The notes below the pieces were generated by a model. That model was not told where the DNA came from, ran no database searches, and worked only from the letters and a program-made list of their open reading frames with translations. From Tamarix chinensis (lineage: Eukaryota > Streptophyta > Magnoliopsida > Caryophyllales > Tamaricaceae), in the NCBI GenBank assembly GCA_030549775.1, contig CM060172.1, positions 56,099,942 through 56,163,941 of the forward strand: a stretch of DNA of 64,000 bases, written 5' to 3'. Positions 38,521 through 51,285 of this stretch are shown here, one piece after another (the first letter of the stretch is position 1; every line of letters begins with the position of its first letter). A program made the translations under genes and the position numbers.

Positions 38521-38882
38521 AAGTCTTTTTGTTTATTTATTTATTTTTTGGCTCTTGGTGTCAGGCAACGTAGAGCAAACAAAATTAGACAAATCGTCAA
38601 ACCGTTAATAAATTAATCTCTGTCTCTCTCTCTCACACATCTTGACATTGAATCTTTACAGCTGTGGTATTGGATGAAATCGTCGGAAATAATGATCAGA
38701 TTCCAGACGCATTATTAATTTAGTTAGGTGAAAAAGTATTCAGCCAACGCCGACCAAAATGCTGGGCACCGGCTTTATGGCCATGTGATGTGAGTGCACT
38801 CCCATGAGTCTCATACCTTACCATATCCATCCCTCCGGCCTTCATTTGTAGCGTAGACCGTTGACGTCAAAATAAAACCTCA

Positions 38883-38911
38883 GAGAGAGAGATAGAGAGA
38901 GAGAGAGAGAC
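38883..38911. repeat. (GA)n microsatellite
   Basis: A GA dinucleotide run with one interruption. A second run lies at 39187-39211, just past the MITE at 38942-39168. Confidence 0.9.
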
Positions 38912-38941
38912 TTCTCTAAACAAAAAAAATATATACATATA

Positions 38942-39168
38942 GTGCTTCTTTGGTACGGAGTAATATGGGCGAAAAAATTATCCTCATATTTTATATATTT
39001 TATATAATCTATCTAAAGTTAAATATTTTTATTCTAATAAATATTCATTTTAGATCTTAATTTGATCTAAAATAAATATTTTATTAAAAATATATTTATT
39101 ATTATTAATTTTTTAATATAAAATATATAAAATAGAAGAAAAATTTTACCCCCATACCAAACAAGTCC
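38942..39168. mobile_element. MITE family A, copy 3
   Basis: TIRs are GTGCTTCTTTGG and CCAAACAAGTCC. The internal order (TTATCCTCATATTTTATATA, ATTCTAATAAATA, TTTTACCCCCATACC) matches copies 1 and 2 in inverted orientation. No clean TTA/TAA duplication remains. Confidence 0.65.
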
Positions 39169-39211
39169 GTAATGATATATATATAGTGAGAGAGAGAGAG
39201 AGAGAGAGAGA

Positions 39212-40044
39212 TGTATCAAAGTGACCGATACTAGCTGAAAGTTTGAAGAAATATACAAAATGTTTTAGAATGACAACTTTTCAAGTAGATGAAAAAAATA
39301 TAATGCGTACGAAAATTGAGACGGTACAAAATGTGTTTCGGACAAACAAACAAAAATATTGCTTGTCAGATTGAACCTTTATTAATCACGCGAGCCAAAA
39401 ATCTGCCCAATTGAGTGAATTATAATTAGGCTATAATTTTAGAATTTATAAGATCAAATCAACCAAAATAGAATTATATATCTCAAATATTAGTAATCAT
39501 CATAAAAATTGTAAAAATACATTATTTATTATTTAGAAAAGTATCATCTCAAAAAAAAAAGGACAATGAAATCATAGACTTAACATTTTTTTTCTCGTTA
39601 GCTGTAATTTTGGACTAAAATTGGTTGATTTGTATGTTTGTGACAAATTTTGTTTGAGAAACCGGTTCTTGTTTTTTGAAAATTGAATTCTTGATGCACT
39701 GACTTTGTGGCTTTCTTGGGTTTTATTTATTTATTTATTTTTATTTATATAAAAAAATCTGATATAATTGTTCCAAGTTATCTGTTCTTTCTGCGTGTGC
39801 CAAGTTTATCATGATACAAGGCAAAGCAATAAACTCAATTCATACATCCCATCGGTTGTCCCGTAAAGGGGACATGAATTGTGATGTAGCTAGCTAGTTT
39901 TATCTCCAACAAATCAAATTAAAGTTTTATCTTCAACTAATCAAATTAAAACTGATCGATACATTGGGTTTGAGCTTCTTACTAGATATATTCCTATATG
40001 TATAGGCATATCTAGAGAGAATCAAGAATCACCCTAGGTTCCTA
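39212..40044. other. Intergenic, nothing recognised
   Basis: AT-rich sequence with poly-A and poly-T runs and no coding or repeat signal. Confidence 0.3.
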
Positions 40045-40510
40045 ATCTATTTATACTAGTTTCTATTACCCACCGCCACGGATGGTTTCCGCCATTTATT
40101 ATTGGGTAGTTATCTAACTTAAAACATAATATATAATATTTACAAGTATATCACCATTTTTTTTCTCCTGAGAGACTTACAGTAGTTTCCACCACCTACT
40201 ATAGATAGTTTTTAAATTTGAAATATAAATATCTAATATTTATAAAAGTATCACCACTTTTTTTTAGTACTTAAATATTATAGTTTTTTTATAGATGACT
40301 ACCGAAAGTAGTTTCCACCAACTATTGTATATAGTTTCTAAACCTAAAATATAAATATACAATATTTATAAAAGTGCAACAATCTTTTATTAAAAAAGAA
40401 ACCTCAAATAATGTAGTTTTTTAAACTACTTAAAGTAATTTTCTCTATCCACTGAGAATAGTTTTCGACAACTACTATGAATATTTTATTCAATTAAAAG
40501 TACTAATTAT
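40045..40510 (+). repeat. Degenerate tandem repeat, ~115-bp period
   Basis: About four units carry AGTAGTTTCCACCACCTACT, then AAATATAAATATCTAATATT and AAAAGTATCACCACTTTTTT. Units start near 40045, 40185, 40300 and 40430 and decay to the right. It resembles subterminal repeats of CACTA elements (short inverted GTAGTTT..AACTAC phrases), but no transposase or terminus is nearby. Confidence 0.55.
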
Positions 40511-41730
40511 TAGTTCTTACTTAAATAACTAGTTTTCATTAGATATTCTATATATATATGACACACGCACATATACACAAATAGGTTAAATTAATAATTA
40601 GTAGAATAAGAATAACAGAGGGAGAAAAATGCTCCTATTCTCAGGATCGGCGACATTGATCCTATAATATCAGAGTCTCCTTTCTTGAATTATATCCTCC
40701 GTGAGCTGCAAAAAAGTTAGTCAGCAACTCGTCGTGGGCCTATTTTTTATTTCCCTCCACAACCCTCTCCAATTATGTCTTCTTACAAATCCTAACGAGA
40801 TGGGCCCGTGGAACCCATTCTCCTTTGATTCCTTCCTTGGGCTGGAAGAGCGGTAAACTTGAAGTAAAAGCTAGGCTACATCACTTGGGGATGGGGGAAT
40901 GTGTTTAGTATGCAAAGAATCACGTAGATGTTTTTTGTAATTCGGCACCATATATATATATATATATATATATATCAAATCACGTAAAGTAATGACACTA
41001 AATTAAAGTGCAGAAGATTTGACTCAATTAGACATTGGATAAAATTTTCAAATATTGATGAAATTAGAATCCTCATATGATTATGCCAATTGATTTTCTA
41101 ATGTTAAGCTTATTAGAAATTAATCCAAAATTACTTTGTTCCATGCATCATAAGTGGCGTCCCAGTAAGATACTATGATTACTCAACTTGTATGAAAGTA
41201 GGATTCTGCAATGGCCTTAAATCGCGATTTAGAACACAGTTGTTATATCTATAATTGGTTCTAATGGTTCAATAATAAATAAATAAAAAGGTTCCTAGGA
41301 TATATTATTAATATGTATAGTCGCATAAAGTATTTTGATCCTGCGCAATGATGTTTTATTTTTAAACTAATTTTAGTACATTTACTTTAATAAATAAAGA
41401 CAAACAAGCGACTCCATAAACTCTCAAGACATATCTACATATTACGCGCCCCAATTTAAAACTATTCTAGAGCCAGGTTAGAAAAGTAGAAGGAAAAAAA
41501 AAAAGCGAGGGGTCGAGCTTTAATTTGAAACATTGATTATTTCAAACTTTTATTATCCCATTTCAGTTTAATTAGCTTATTTTTTCTTGAAAATACACAC
41601 ACACATATATATATACTGTTCTGTTATCATTTATCTTGGTGCTTTTTTTTTGTGATATGTTAAAAAAATAAAAGCTTTATTTAAACATCGACATTAAAGC
41701 ATACACACATCATGCACGACTATAATAATT
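40511..41730. other. Intergenic, nothing recognised
   Basis: It contains a (TA)n run at 40951-40973 and a slightly GC-richer piece at 40640-40880 without a convincing open frame. Confidence 0.3.
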
Positions 41731-42001
41731 GGGGTCGTAAATGAGTCAAGTTGAGCTAAATATTTTTGGACTCAAGCTCGATTTGTTTAACTAAACGAAA
41801 CTAAAATAAGATTCGAGTTTCCCTCGTTTAACTAAAAAAATAAGCCGAGCCGAGCTTACGAGCCAAAACCATAAAATAAATCAAGCTTCACTTTTTTAAG
41901 CTCACGACTCGACTCATTTAACTAAACAAACGAGGCGAACCGAACTTTTAACGAGTTGAGTCGAGTCAAATACCGAATTGATTCATCTCATTTACGGCCC
42001 T
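41731..42001. mobile_element. MITE family B, copy 2
   Basis: It begins GGGGTCGTAAATGAG and ends CTCATTTACGGCCC, near-perfect inverted ends. Inside are GAGCCGAGCTTACGAGCC and ACTCGACTCATTTAAC phrases shared with the copy at 26529-26852. No coding capacity is seen. Confidence 0.7.
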
Positions 42002-42690
42002 AACCGAAATGCATTCCTCAAACCAAATAATATGTTAGTGTTGTCCCCTAGCTTCTCCCTAGCAAAAGTGTATGTGTCGCCATATGAATTAAAATACTAT
42101 CAAAGAAAATAACAATCAACCATGACATGTCCGAACTCCAAAATATCATATGCTTTTGATCTGGTCATCTTTTTCGATGCTTGTACCACCTCCAAATATC
42201 CTATTTCTGCCTTAACTTCGGCAAATCAACACTCTAACCACTATTGGAGAGCAACCTCAAAGTCGATGCATTTGTCGTCAATATCTCTCCATGCATATCC
42301 TCCCTCCACATTATTACCATCAACACATCTTGTTAAGGGAAATGAAAATTAGGGACAAAATTAATTAGGCTCTAAGACGTGGAGAATAATATCTTAAAGA
42401 AGATAATATTATCACAAAAATTTATCCTCAAGATACAACAAACCTCATACTAAGAAAATATTGTCTATAGGCTTGAAAAACTATTTTTCCTTTTGCTTTC
42501 AAACTATGCATATTTATAGACGTCGAAGGGTTTCAATAAAAAGTTTCTTCCAACAATCATGAATCCTTAATTATCAATCATAATAGTGTTTGGTATGAAA
42601 TTATTTTAACCATAAACAGTCACATAATTTAAACCCCAAACATCAGTTCGGCTATATATAGTTCACAAAGCATCACAACATTCATCGACC
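42002..42690. other. Unassigned; 76-codon frame without domain
   Basis: A plus-strand frame at 42122-42352 has no recognisable motif and is not supported as a gene. The sequence AATTTAAACCCCAAACATC near 42626 might be a decayed start of the LTR that follows. Confidence 0.25.
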
Positions 42691-42699
42691 ACCTTAGAA

Positions 42700-45600
42700 A
42701 ATTAATTAATTACCATCACTTGTAGTCATAATTTGCAAGACAATAACATAGATAAAAGTTACAAATAAATATTCTTCATACAATAATGAAAATCAAAATA
42801 CAAAATGGGACATAAGTGTCTAAAGGAAAATCAAATACAAAAAATATATACATATATAGCACCCGAAGGTATATTAATGGTTTTTCCTAACTATTAGACC
42901 TATAATCCCATTCTGAGAATGGAACCTATTCCCAAGGACTCCACTTATTCTTGTCACTCTTATATGCTTTGTGTTGCTACATGGCCCTTAATCAACTATA
43001 AATGTAGTATCAATAGAACTTCCTCGTACTAACTAATCACCATACCGCACAATAGATAGCATGCGCACATTGCACATAATCACACAATAATCTAAAAACA
43101 TGCTCAAAGCACAAGACACATGCCATAAAAATATTCAATAATCATAGGATAATGCATACAACATCAAAGTTCATGCCTAGCTGCCAATCATACTTAATTA
43201 ATTCATATCATCTCAAGGTACATAGTAGCCATATCAAAACCTATGACCAAAACCAACTAATCAAATTAATTCTAAATGTCATGGTAGAGCACTGAGACAA
43301 CTAATGAACCAACCCATCAAACCAAGTAGCGCACAGAGGCGACTGCCAAACCACAACCACAACAATCCATTTTTAATCTTATTCTTACACAATAGTTCCT
43401 TCCATTTTTAATTACTCAATGAGAGATACAATCAATTCAAGGACACTAAGATACACCCAGTCATATTAGTACACATAGGTAACACAATACCCTTACTCTA
43501 GAACTCGAGGACATTACATATGTTTGGTCATATTACTGTACACAAGTAACATAATATCCTCCAACCTTGATTACCTAATCCTTAAATATCGATACCCCCT
43601 ATAAGACATATAAATCACCTATAAAGTAGACTAAGGCCTTACTAGGGCACACCAGAAAACTAAACTCAAGTGAGGGTTGCACCTCATCTCTAGTATAGCT
43701 AATAATAGAGAGAAACTATTCCCAAACTTAAGGTCTTTCACTTTAAATTATGATATGATCACAAATATCACACATTACACAACAATTCTCATGCCCATAC
43801 TTAACCATTTTTCATTTATTTTCAATTATTAGAGTAAAACCTAAGGTCATCAGTTTATGTCAAAGTCAAAATAAAAAAATAAAGTCAACCTATCAAAAAT
43901 CTAAGGATATCCTATGTCCAATTATTCACGTTAAGTGCATTAGGTTGAATATAACCAAAATGCTCTTGAAACCCAAATTTTACCATTATTGCCCAATTTC
44001 ATACCAAACACTATTATTATAAAAATTTATCATGAAAATGCTAAAATAAAATGATTTTAATATTTTATCACATAGGTAATTTTTAGGATTTAGCAATTGA
44101 CTATATTTTTTATTTAACATGCATTTAGCCACTTCCATGAACAAATCCTAATCATACATCTCTAACATGTCATGTATTCCATGCAACATATACATATATA
44201 TTTTTAGCATGATACAAAATTTAAAATGGAAATTATCATTATGGTACATGTAAGGGAGCATTTATACCCTAGAACATGCGAATAGTAATTGACGTATTTT
44301 AACCCTAATTATGTATACATAATTTCTTATTATTTATATCAATTCTAGCTATACATGAAATTATAACCATGGAATGGTTAACATAACATAAATTTAATAT
44401 CTTGGCAAGGTTAAAACTCTAACACAACCCTAAACATGTATATGCTCTCATTTATCAATTTATACATGCATTTTATAACATTTACATAATATAAAACCTT
44501 AGCATGATTATAGATCTAAATAAACTATCATGCTCACACATAAATTCTACTGTATTATAAGTGACTGGATATACTTAAATCCAAGATACACAAAAGCACA
44601 AAATAAAGCATTCTTCACAATACATCAAGGGTTACCTAAGTAATCAATGCCCACAACACATATATTAGTATCTAATATAACATAATAATAACAAAAATGA
44701 ACTAAAACCAACTCATGAAAAAAGGGTTAGAAATTATTCAGGAAAAGGAATAAATGGTATGGGTTGATCATGGTTGTATGAGGAAAGTATTGAAGGCACG
44801 ATCTTACATGCATCACATACACGTGTCTAGTAGTTCCAACATGCACTGGTTGTGCTCAAGGAAAATGGACGTGCTAGGAGAAAACAAAGAGAGAAGCGCA
44901 TGGGCGTGTGAAGATATAAATGAGAAGAGAAGTGGACTAGTTGTGTAAGGGTCATGTAAGAGAGGCACAACCAGGGTGTGCAAGGGTGTATGGTTGTGTG
45001 TCTCAACCAAAATCAAAATAGAGCATGACAGAGGATAGAAAAGAAAGGTTTTAAGGTAGTGATGATTGGGGGACAATAAAAGGAGCTAATGGGGAGGTGG
45101 TACTCAAGATTTATAGGGGGAAAATGATGGTGCTTGATGGTTCTTAGTGGCGAGGGGTTGCGATGATGAAGATGATGATAGTTCAAAAGAAACCAAAGGT
45201 AGAGAGAAGGGAGAAAAAGAAAAGGAAAGGAAAGAAAATGGTCAAGTTTTTAGTCTGAATAAAAAACACCAAATAAGAGGAGGATCTTAAATGGTTGATA
45301 GCATGCAATGGGGAAAAGTCAAGCAAGACATGGCAATGGGAACATGAGGCATAGCCAGACATGTAGGGGAAAGATGGCGTGAGGGAGAGAATTATGCTAG
45401 GACAGGGAAGGTAGAAGACTGAAACTCTCTATGGGGTGAAGATACTATTTGGGAAAGTTGAACTGGGGAAAAATATCTAGTTAGCAGAATTATAATTCCT
45501 TAGTAAAATGGATACAAGTCAGGGTCCCAACTCGATTAAAACTAATAACCTAAATTCTATCCAAATTATAACCTAATTAAATTTATATATATAATACGCC

Positions 45601-45716
45601 ATAATAATATACATATAAATAATACATTTAATATAGAACACCCTAAAATAATTATTATAACTAATTACATATAATTGTCGATTTATAATTAGGATTTCTA
45701 AAAATGGGGTATTACA
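42700..45716 (+). mobile_element. Long-LTR family, 5'-truncated or decayed copy 3
   Basis: It ends ATGGGGTATTACA at 45716, preceded by ATTACATATAATTG, as in the complete copies. Internal matches to copy 2 include CCTTACTAGGGCACACCAGA, AGAGAGAAACTATTCCCAAA and AGGTCTTTCA. A mixed purine-rich block lies at 44740-45440. The TGTAACACC start is not recognisable. It lies directly beside a gypsy pol relic (45722-46625). Confidence 0.65.
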
Positions 45717-45721
45717 AACAC

Positions 45722-46625
45722 ATGCTAACTTTTATGTTTGTTAAATCTTCCTTAACAAGTAGCATCACTCTTCCCACCATACCTTGCACATCTTTAAATA
45801 TATATGTCTAATAAAAGTACTATTAAAGTAGCGCTAACATCTCGTGTACTTTGAAGTCCCTAAAATACCTCTTTTATGCATTTAATTGATAAGAAAATCT
45901 CAAATAAAAGAGGGATGCATAGCTTGTTATGCTTGAATAGAAAGCTAATCTTGGATTACATAAGCTCCACTACTCCCATGCTTCCCACAAGCTTTAAAAA
46001 CCTCTATGAAGTCTTCATCTTTTGAATAAAAAATCTTCAACATATCAAACCCTAACAACTTAACATCCATAAGTGTAAGTACCATGGATCTTCATGAAAG
46101 AGCATCTGCTATTATATTCTATTTTCCACCCATGTTCTTAGTAGAGAATAAAAAGGATTGCAAAAGTCTCACCCACTTGACATGTCTCGAGCTCATCTTC
46201 TTTTAGCCATGTAAGTACCTCAAGCTCTTGTGGTCCTAGTGAATAACAAACAGTTTTGACATCAAACAGTGACTACAATTCTCTAGACACAATATGATAG
46301 CATATAATTCTTTATCATAAGTTGAGTAATTAAGTCTCGCACTATTCAAATTCTCACTAAAGAATTATATCATCTCCCTCTCTTGTGAAAAAACACCTCT
46401 AATACCAATACCACTAGCATCACAAGTTACTTTAAATAATATATCAAAATAAGGTAAATTAAGTGCTAGTATATTAGAGAGTTTGGTCTTCATATTTTTA
46501 AAAGCCTTTGTAGCATCTTCATTCCACTTGAACTCTCCATTCTTTATAAGTTCTATGATAAAATCCACAACGATTGAGAAATCCTTGATGAATCTTCTAT
46601 AAAAACAATGCCCCAATATGTTATC
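45722..46625 (-). pseudogene. Ty3/gypsy RT-RNase H pseudogene fragment
   Basis: The minus strand from 46625 reads ILGHCFYRRFIKDFS, NGEFKWNEDATKAFKNMK and TCDASGIGIRGVFSQE, the RT to RNase H junction. It continues with FSENLNSARLNYSTYDKELY, DHKSLRYL, SSRHVKWVRLLQSFLF and ADALS, the RNase H domain ending in the usual ADALSRR site. A stop interrupts the TDHKSL block (HxDHKSL reads H-stop-DHKSL). The linker towards integrase breaks off where the LTR copy ends at 45716. At the other side it breaks at about 46625 against another LTR fragment. Confidence 0.8.
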
Positions 46626-48000
46626 ATGTGATTTTTACATTTTAACAAGGCATATAAGTTATCTTAATTTTCAGCAAAATAGTAACAATTCAAGCAAAGT
46701 AACATAAATCCTTAGACCCCACTTATCCTCCTACTTTACCTATAAGTATAACAAAGAAAACAAAACATATACACTAGCCACTAACATAACGAATAACCAA
46801 ACTCATCCAACAATTAACAAAACCAATCAAAAAAACCCTAACCAAGTATCAAGTCATGGCAAGTAAGACTCACACTATAAGGGTTTGGTTGTGTGAGCAT
46901 ACAATTTTGGTTAAGTAGTGTAGCGTGAGGGAGCTATGTAGCATAAGAGGTTGGGGGAGTGTGATAGGTTCATGTTGGAGGAGGGCTAAAAACATGAGGA
47001 AGGGTGAGGGTGGCGGTTCTGTGGGAAAGGATGAAAACAAAAATGGGAAAGGTAGAGAAGGTGATTATTACTAGAATGACTATGGGAAAGCATAGGAAAG
47101 AGGAGGATGTTCTTGGTGGCATGTTGGGATATTTGTGCAAGGAATCTTAGAGCCAGGTAGTGGAGTTGCATACAAGGGCTTGCGCTGGGTGAGGTTGGCA
47201 TTGTGAAGGTTGTACACTAAAGGAGGTTGAGTCATGCTAGCTCTACTGGTTGCATGGGTGCAGTAACATGAGAGAGATTAGCAAGCGGTGTTGGGCGGTG
47301 GTGAAAATGGTAGAGTTGGGTTGATTTTCAAGGATGAAGGTTGTAAATAAAGGGAAAATTTAGGAAAAGGAGAAAGAAAATTCATTAGGGAGGAAGAAAG
47401 AGATGAGAAGATTAGGGTAGCGGTGATGTGCAGTTATGAGGTTTATGGTGGTGGTGGTTGTTGAGAACCAAAAACCAATAGTAGAGGGAGTGTTTAGGCT
47501 AGAATATTTGGCTAGGATGAGAATGGAAGAGAAAAAAGGGAGTCATTTGAGTTGGGAGTCAAAGGTTTAAGATAATGTGTGGGGAGTTATAGGGGATCAT
47601 TGTATATGAAAAGAGAATGGGCAAGTGAGATGGATGTCGGGGGTTCAGGGTTTGCAGATAAAGAAGGAAGCACAGGAGTTGGTGCACATAAATAATAGAG
47701 GGATGGGGAGGTTGCGTGAAAAAGAAAATGGTTAGGGGTGGAGCGTTAGATCAGGACTAGTTTAGTTTGGTTTGGTTAGGGTGTTCGATTAAAGAAACCA
47801 AACTGTAAAAAATAACCAATTAAGGGTGAGTGTTAAAGACAAAGGGAAAAAGAGGAAAATAATTAGGGTAAAATACTTAAAAATGTTTTAAATTATAGTT
47901 TTAAGGGTAAAAATATAATTAAGATAGGATTTGGTTTTAAGTTTTGAATAAAAGGCTAAACACTCAAAAATAAAGGTTTATAAACTTTCGAGTTGTTACA
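46626..48000 (+). mobile_element. Long-LTR family, 3' portion, copy 4
   Basis: The AT-rich lead-in (CAAGGCATATAAG, ACCCTAACCAAG) is followed by a purine-rich block at 46870-47760 and a terminus AGTTGTTACA at 48000. The layout equals the last third of the complete LTRs. The 5' portion is absent, probably by deletion. A flanking TSD could not be verified. Confidence 0.6.
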
Positions 48001-48075
48001 TATGTGTTAATTGAGTTATTCACTTGTGGAGACATTTGTTGTTAATGTATAAAACACACATTCCTTTCTACTTAT

Positions 48076-48350
48076 TGTAATACCTCAAAATTTACTACTA
48101 AAAAATTTATTTGTATGAATCATTAATAATATAATATTTAGTGCTACCCGCATCGAATATAGAAGAGGTACTCCATATACCATGCAAAACTAAAGAGTAA
48201 CTCATATGTAGAGATTAGGTGTGGGAAGCACTTGATCCCACAATGGTACGATATTACAAGTTAGAGAGGAAAGAACAAATAAAATAAAAAATAGAGGACT
48301 AAAAGTCTGAAGAGAGATATATTCAAATAACTAAACACTCAAGGGCAAAG
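48076..48350 (+). mobile_element. Long-LTR family, 5' end only, copy 5
   Basis: It starts TGTAATACCTCAAAATTTAC and contains TGATCCCACAATGG and AGAGGACTAAAAGTC, also seen at 51300-51400 in another copy. The match stops near 48350. Confidence 0.55.
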
Positions 48351-49101
48351 CCAGACCTATTGCATGGTGTCCTAAGACACCATCCAAATATTTATTGATA
48401 TACTAGGGCACCCATTTTATTTTCAATAGAAGAACAAGGGTTTCGTTCCTCGCTAGCTCATACATTTTCTTTTACCTATTAACAATCATGATCTCACATA
48501 TCATCACTACGAACAAGACATAACTAGTCTAGGTAATAGGTCTACGAGGTTTATTTCCATTTTTTATTTATTATTTTTTTTCACAAAAAGTACACTATTT
48601 ATAAATATTATTAGTGTTAGTATACAATAATTTTCTTACAAAATTGCACTTCATTTTTAATTTATTAATTTATATTACTTTCTTCTGCCCCTCCAATTGG
48701 TATTAATTTTTTAAATATGTTAATTTGGTAATTTAATTTTTTTAAATATTATATATTATATTAATATCAAACAAGGATATCTTAATTATTAATATTATTA
48801 CTTAGAAAAGTAAAATTATATTAAATATGTTGATTTGATAATTCAAAATATTTTAAATATTGTACTATTACAATTTTGTTAGTGTTTAATAATGTGCTTA
48901 TGTTCTTAGTTGTGAGTTTTAAATCTAAGCTAATTTTTTTAGTCATTAATTAGCTATTGTTTGCTGATGGCAACTGCCAAGGTCAAAAAAAATAATTTTA
49001 AATGTATGATTTTATTCAGGATGATTCATCAAATTAAGTGGGAATTTGATAACAAAAATATATTTTATTCTGACTGCATTTATAAGAAATATCATTAGTT
49101 A
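48351..49101. other. AT-rich insertion between LTR copies, unassigned
   Basis: It begins GGGCAAAGCCAGACCTATTG, a phrase that recalls decayed plant transposon sequence. The rest is extremely AT-rich. No domain can be read. Confidence 0.25.
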
Positions 49102-51285
49102 TGTAGCACCTCAAATTTTATTACTGAAAACTTTTATTTTAGCGGAAGCGTAATAATAATATAGTTGGGTGTTACTACCATACTTGACATAAGTTTGTCT
49201 TATCATACCATCCTTACATCAAATACAAGGCAATATAAATAAAGCTTAAAACATGATAAATAGAGAATGATTTAACTTCATAAATTTAATATAAGTCTGG
49301 AGGTTAACTTCGAGTACAATATCAAAATACAATACAAAGGATCTCATAAAACTAGGAGTCCAAAAAAGTTTTCGGATAAAAGCTAATAATCATATAACAT
49401 GACTCTGTGTACATCCCTAAGGACAAATGGTCACTCATTTCCAAGCATCATAAGTAGTAAAGTCATTCATTGAGTCATCATTGACCTACACACAAACATA
49501 TGGGGCGTCAACTTGTAGGAATGAATATTACCTAAGAGAAGAATGATTAGTACCCTACGCACTGAGTAAGGTGACAATATAGTCATAGAGAGGGTATATA
49601 ATACATAATATTGCATAAAAGACTCATCAAACATAAAGATTAAACGTGATATAATGCAAGAGAATATCTGAGTTCAAATTTTCATCATTAGATAATATCA
49701 CCCTCCATTATTTATTTTTTACATTGATTACAAAACCTAACTATTCTTAATCTAGTGAAACGAACTGAAACACCTCCCAAGAAACATGCTCTTGGCTACC
49801 ATTTTTAAACTGATGGAATGCTGTGAAGCACCTCCTAGGAAAAAAATGATCTTACCCACTATAATTAAGTCGATAAAATGGATTTAACACCTCAATCCTA
49901 ACTCACATGATCTTTCACTGTTATTATCACAATACCTTTATACAGACACATGTTTAGATATTCAAGGAACATTATCCAATCTAACATAATTATCCAAAAT
50001 ACATAAATCACAACCACATGAAGATCGGAATATTTTCCGGGGAAAAAGATCACATTTTCCTTAATAATTCCTAATTTCACATTTTAGCATAATGCCTCCC
50101 ATAATTCTCATTTATCCACCAATTATAGAACACCTTCCTAAAATATTATTATTATCAACATATATGAAAATCAAGTTCTAACTCTAACTTCTTATACATG
50201 TGATAACAACACTATATATAGTGTTACTATTCATAAGCCCTATAAAACCCTAATTTTACAAGTTAGACATAACTTTTTCCATCAGACTCATATAATGACC
50301 AAATTTTGTATACATTCCTAAAATATTAATATTAATAACATATCCGAAAATCAAGGTCTAACTCCAACGTCATACACCTATAATAATAACCTGCATCTAG
50401 GGTTATTATTCCCAATTAAAGTCATTTTCTTATTTTATTTAAACTTAGGCCATTCATAATTTCTCCAAAAATTCATATGTTATAATCAGCATATGTTAAA
50501 CCATTTAACACATTAAAATACCAAAGTTGCCATATTAACTAAAATACCCTTAAGGATAACAAAACACCTCTATTTCACAAATTATGAGTCCCAACATGAT
50601 TTTGTTCTCAACCTTCAACCAATACCTCATGTAGATGTACAACTAAAAATATAGATACAAGTCATCTATCGTGTCAAACTTTATATAATGGTCCAAGCCC
50701 ACTTATCGACGTTCACAACAAGCTTAGCTAATTGATATACATATTTGCATGATTGCACATATTACTCACTTTTCCATGATACCACATAACTTATCATACA
50801 ACAATATTTAACACCATGAAATTATCAACATAATCACAATAAAATGACAATACACACGCAATCACACATAAAATTCAAAAGAAGTGCCGAACTATGGCTT
50901 GTATCCTTACCAAAGGACATTAGTTTCTAAGCATGCATAAACCTAAATCGCCTTCTCTGAGACCTTAAAAAAATACCTAAGAAAGAAAAATAATCAAATT
51001 AGGGTGGAAAATAGAGCAAAATTGAAGAAAACCAAGGCATGCAAAGGTCTAGTGGGTTATACCAAGAATTGGCGCAACCAAAAAGGGGCAGCATGAGTGA
51101 CTCACACAGCTAGGGGAGCATTTTATGATCTCCTTACATTAAGGGGGTATAGGTAGAGTGATTAACTCAAATTTTTGGGGTGGTGGTAGCATGAGATGGT
51201 GGTGGTTTTTGGTAGATGCCACATGATGTTAGGACATAGTTTGGGGTGGTGTAGTGTGACTTTTTGATGTTGTAGGGGTTGAAAT
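49102..51285 (+). mobile_element. Long-LTR family, copy 6, rearranged 3' end
   Basis: It starts TGTAGCACCTCAAATTTTA and shares GCGGAAGCG, GGGTGTTACTACCATACTTG and the box CTACGCACTGAGTAAGG (49556) with other copies. The sequence passes into a purine-rich piece (51050-51280) and then abruptly into a second copy's 5' half, so the 3' terminus is lost. Confidence 0.6.

Noticed and set aside
42122..42352. 76-codon plus-strand frame
   Set aside because: It has no recognisable domain and no splice or promoter context, and its composition is like neighbouring noncoding DNA.
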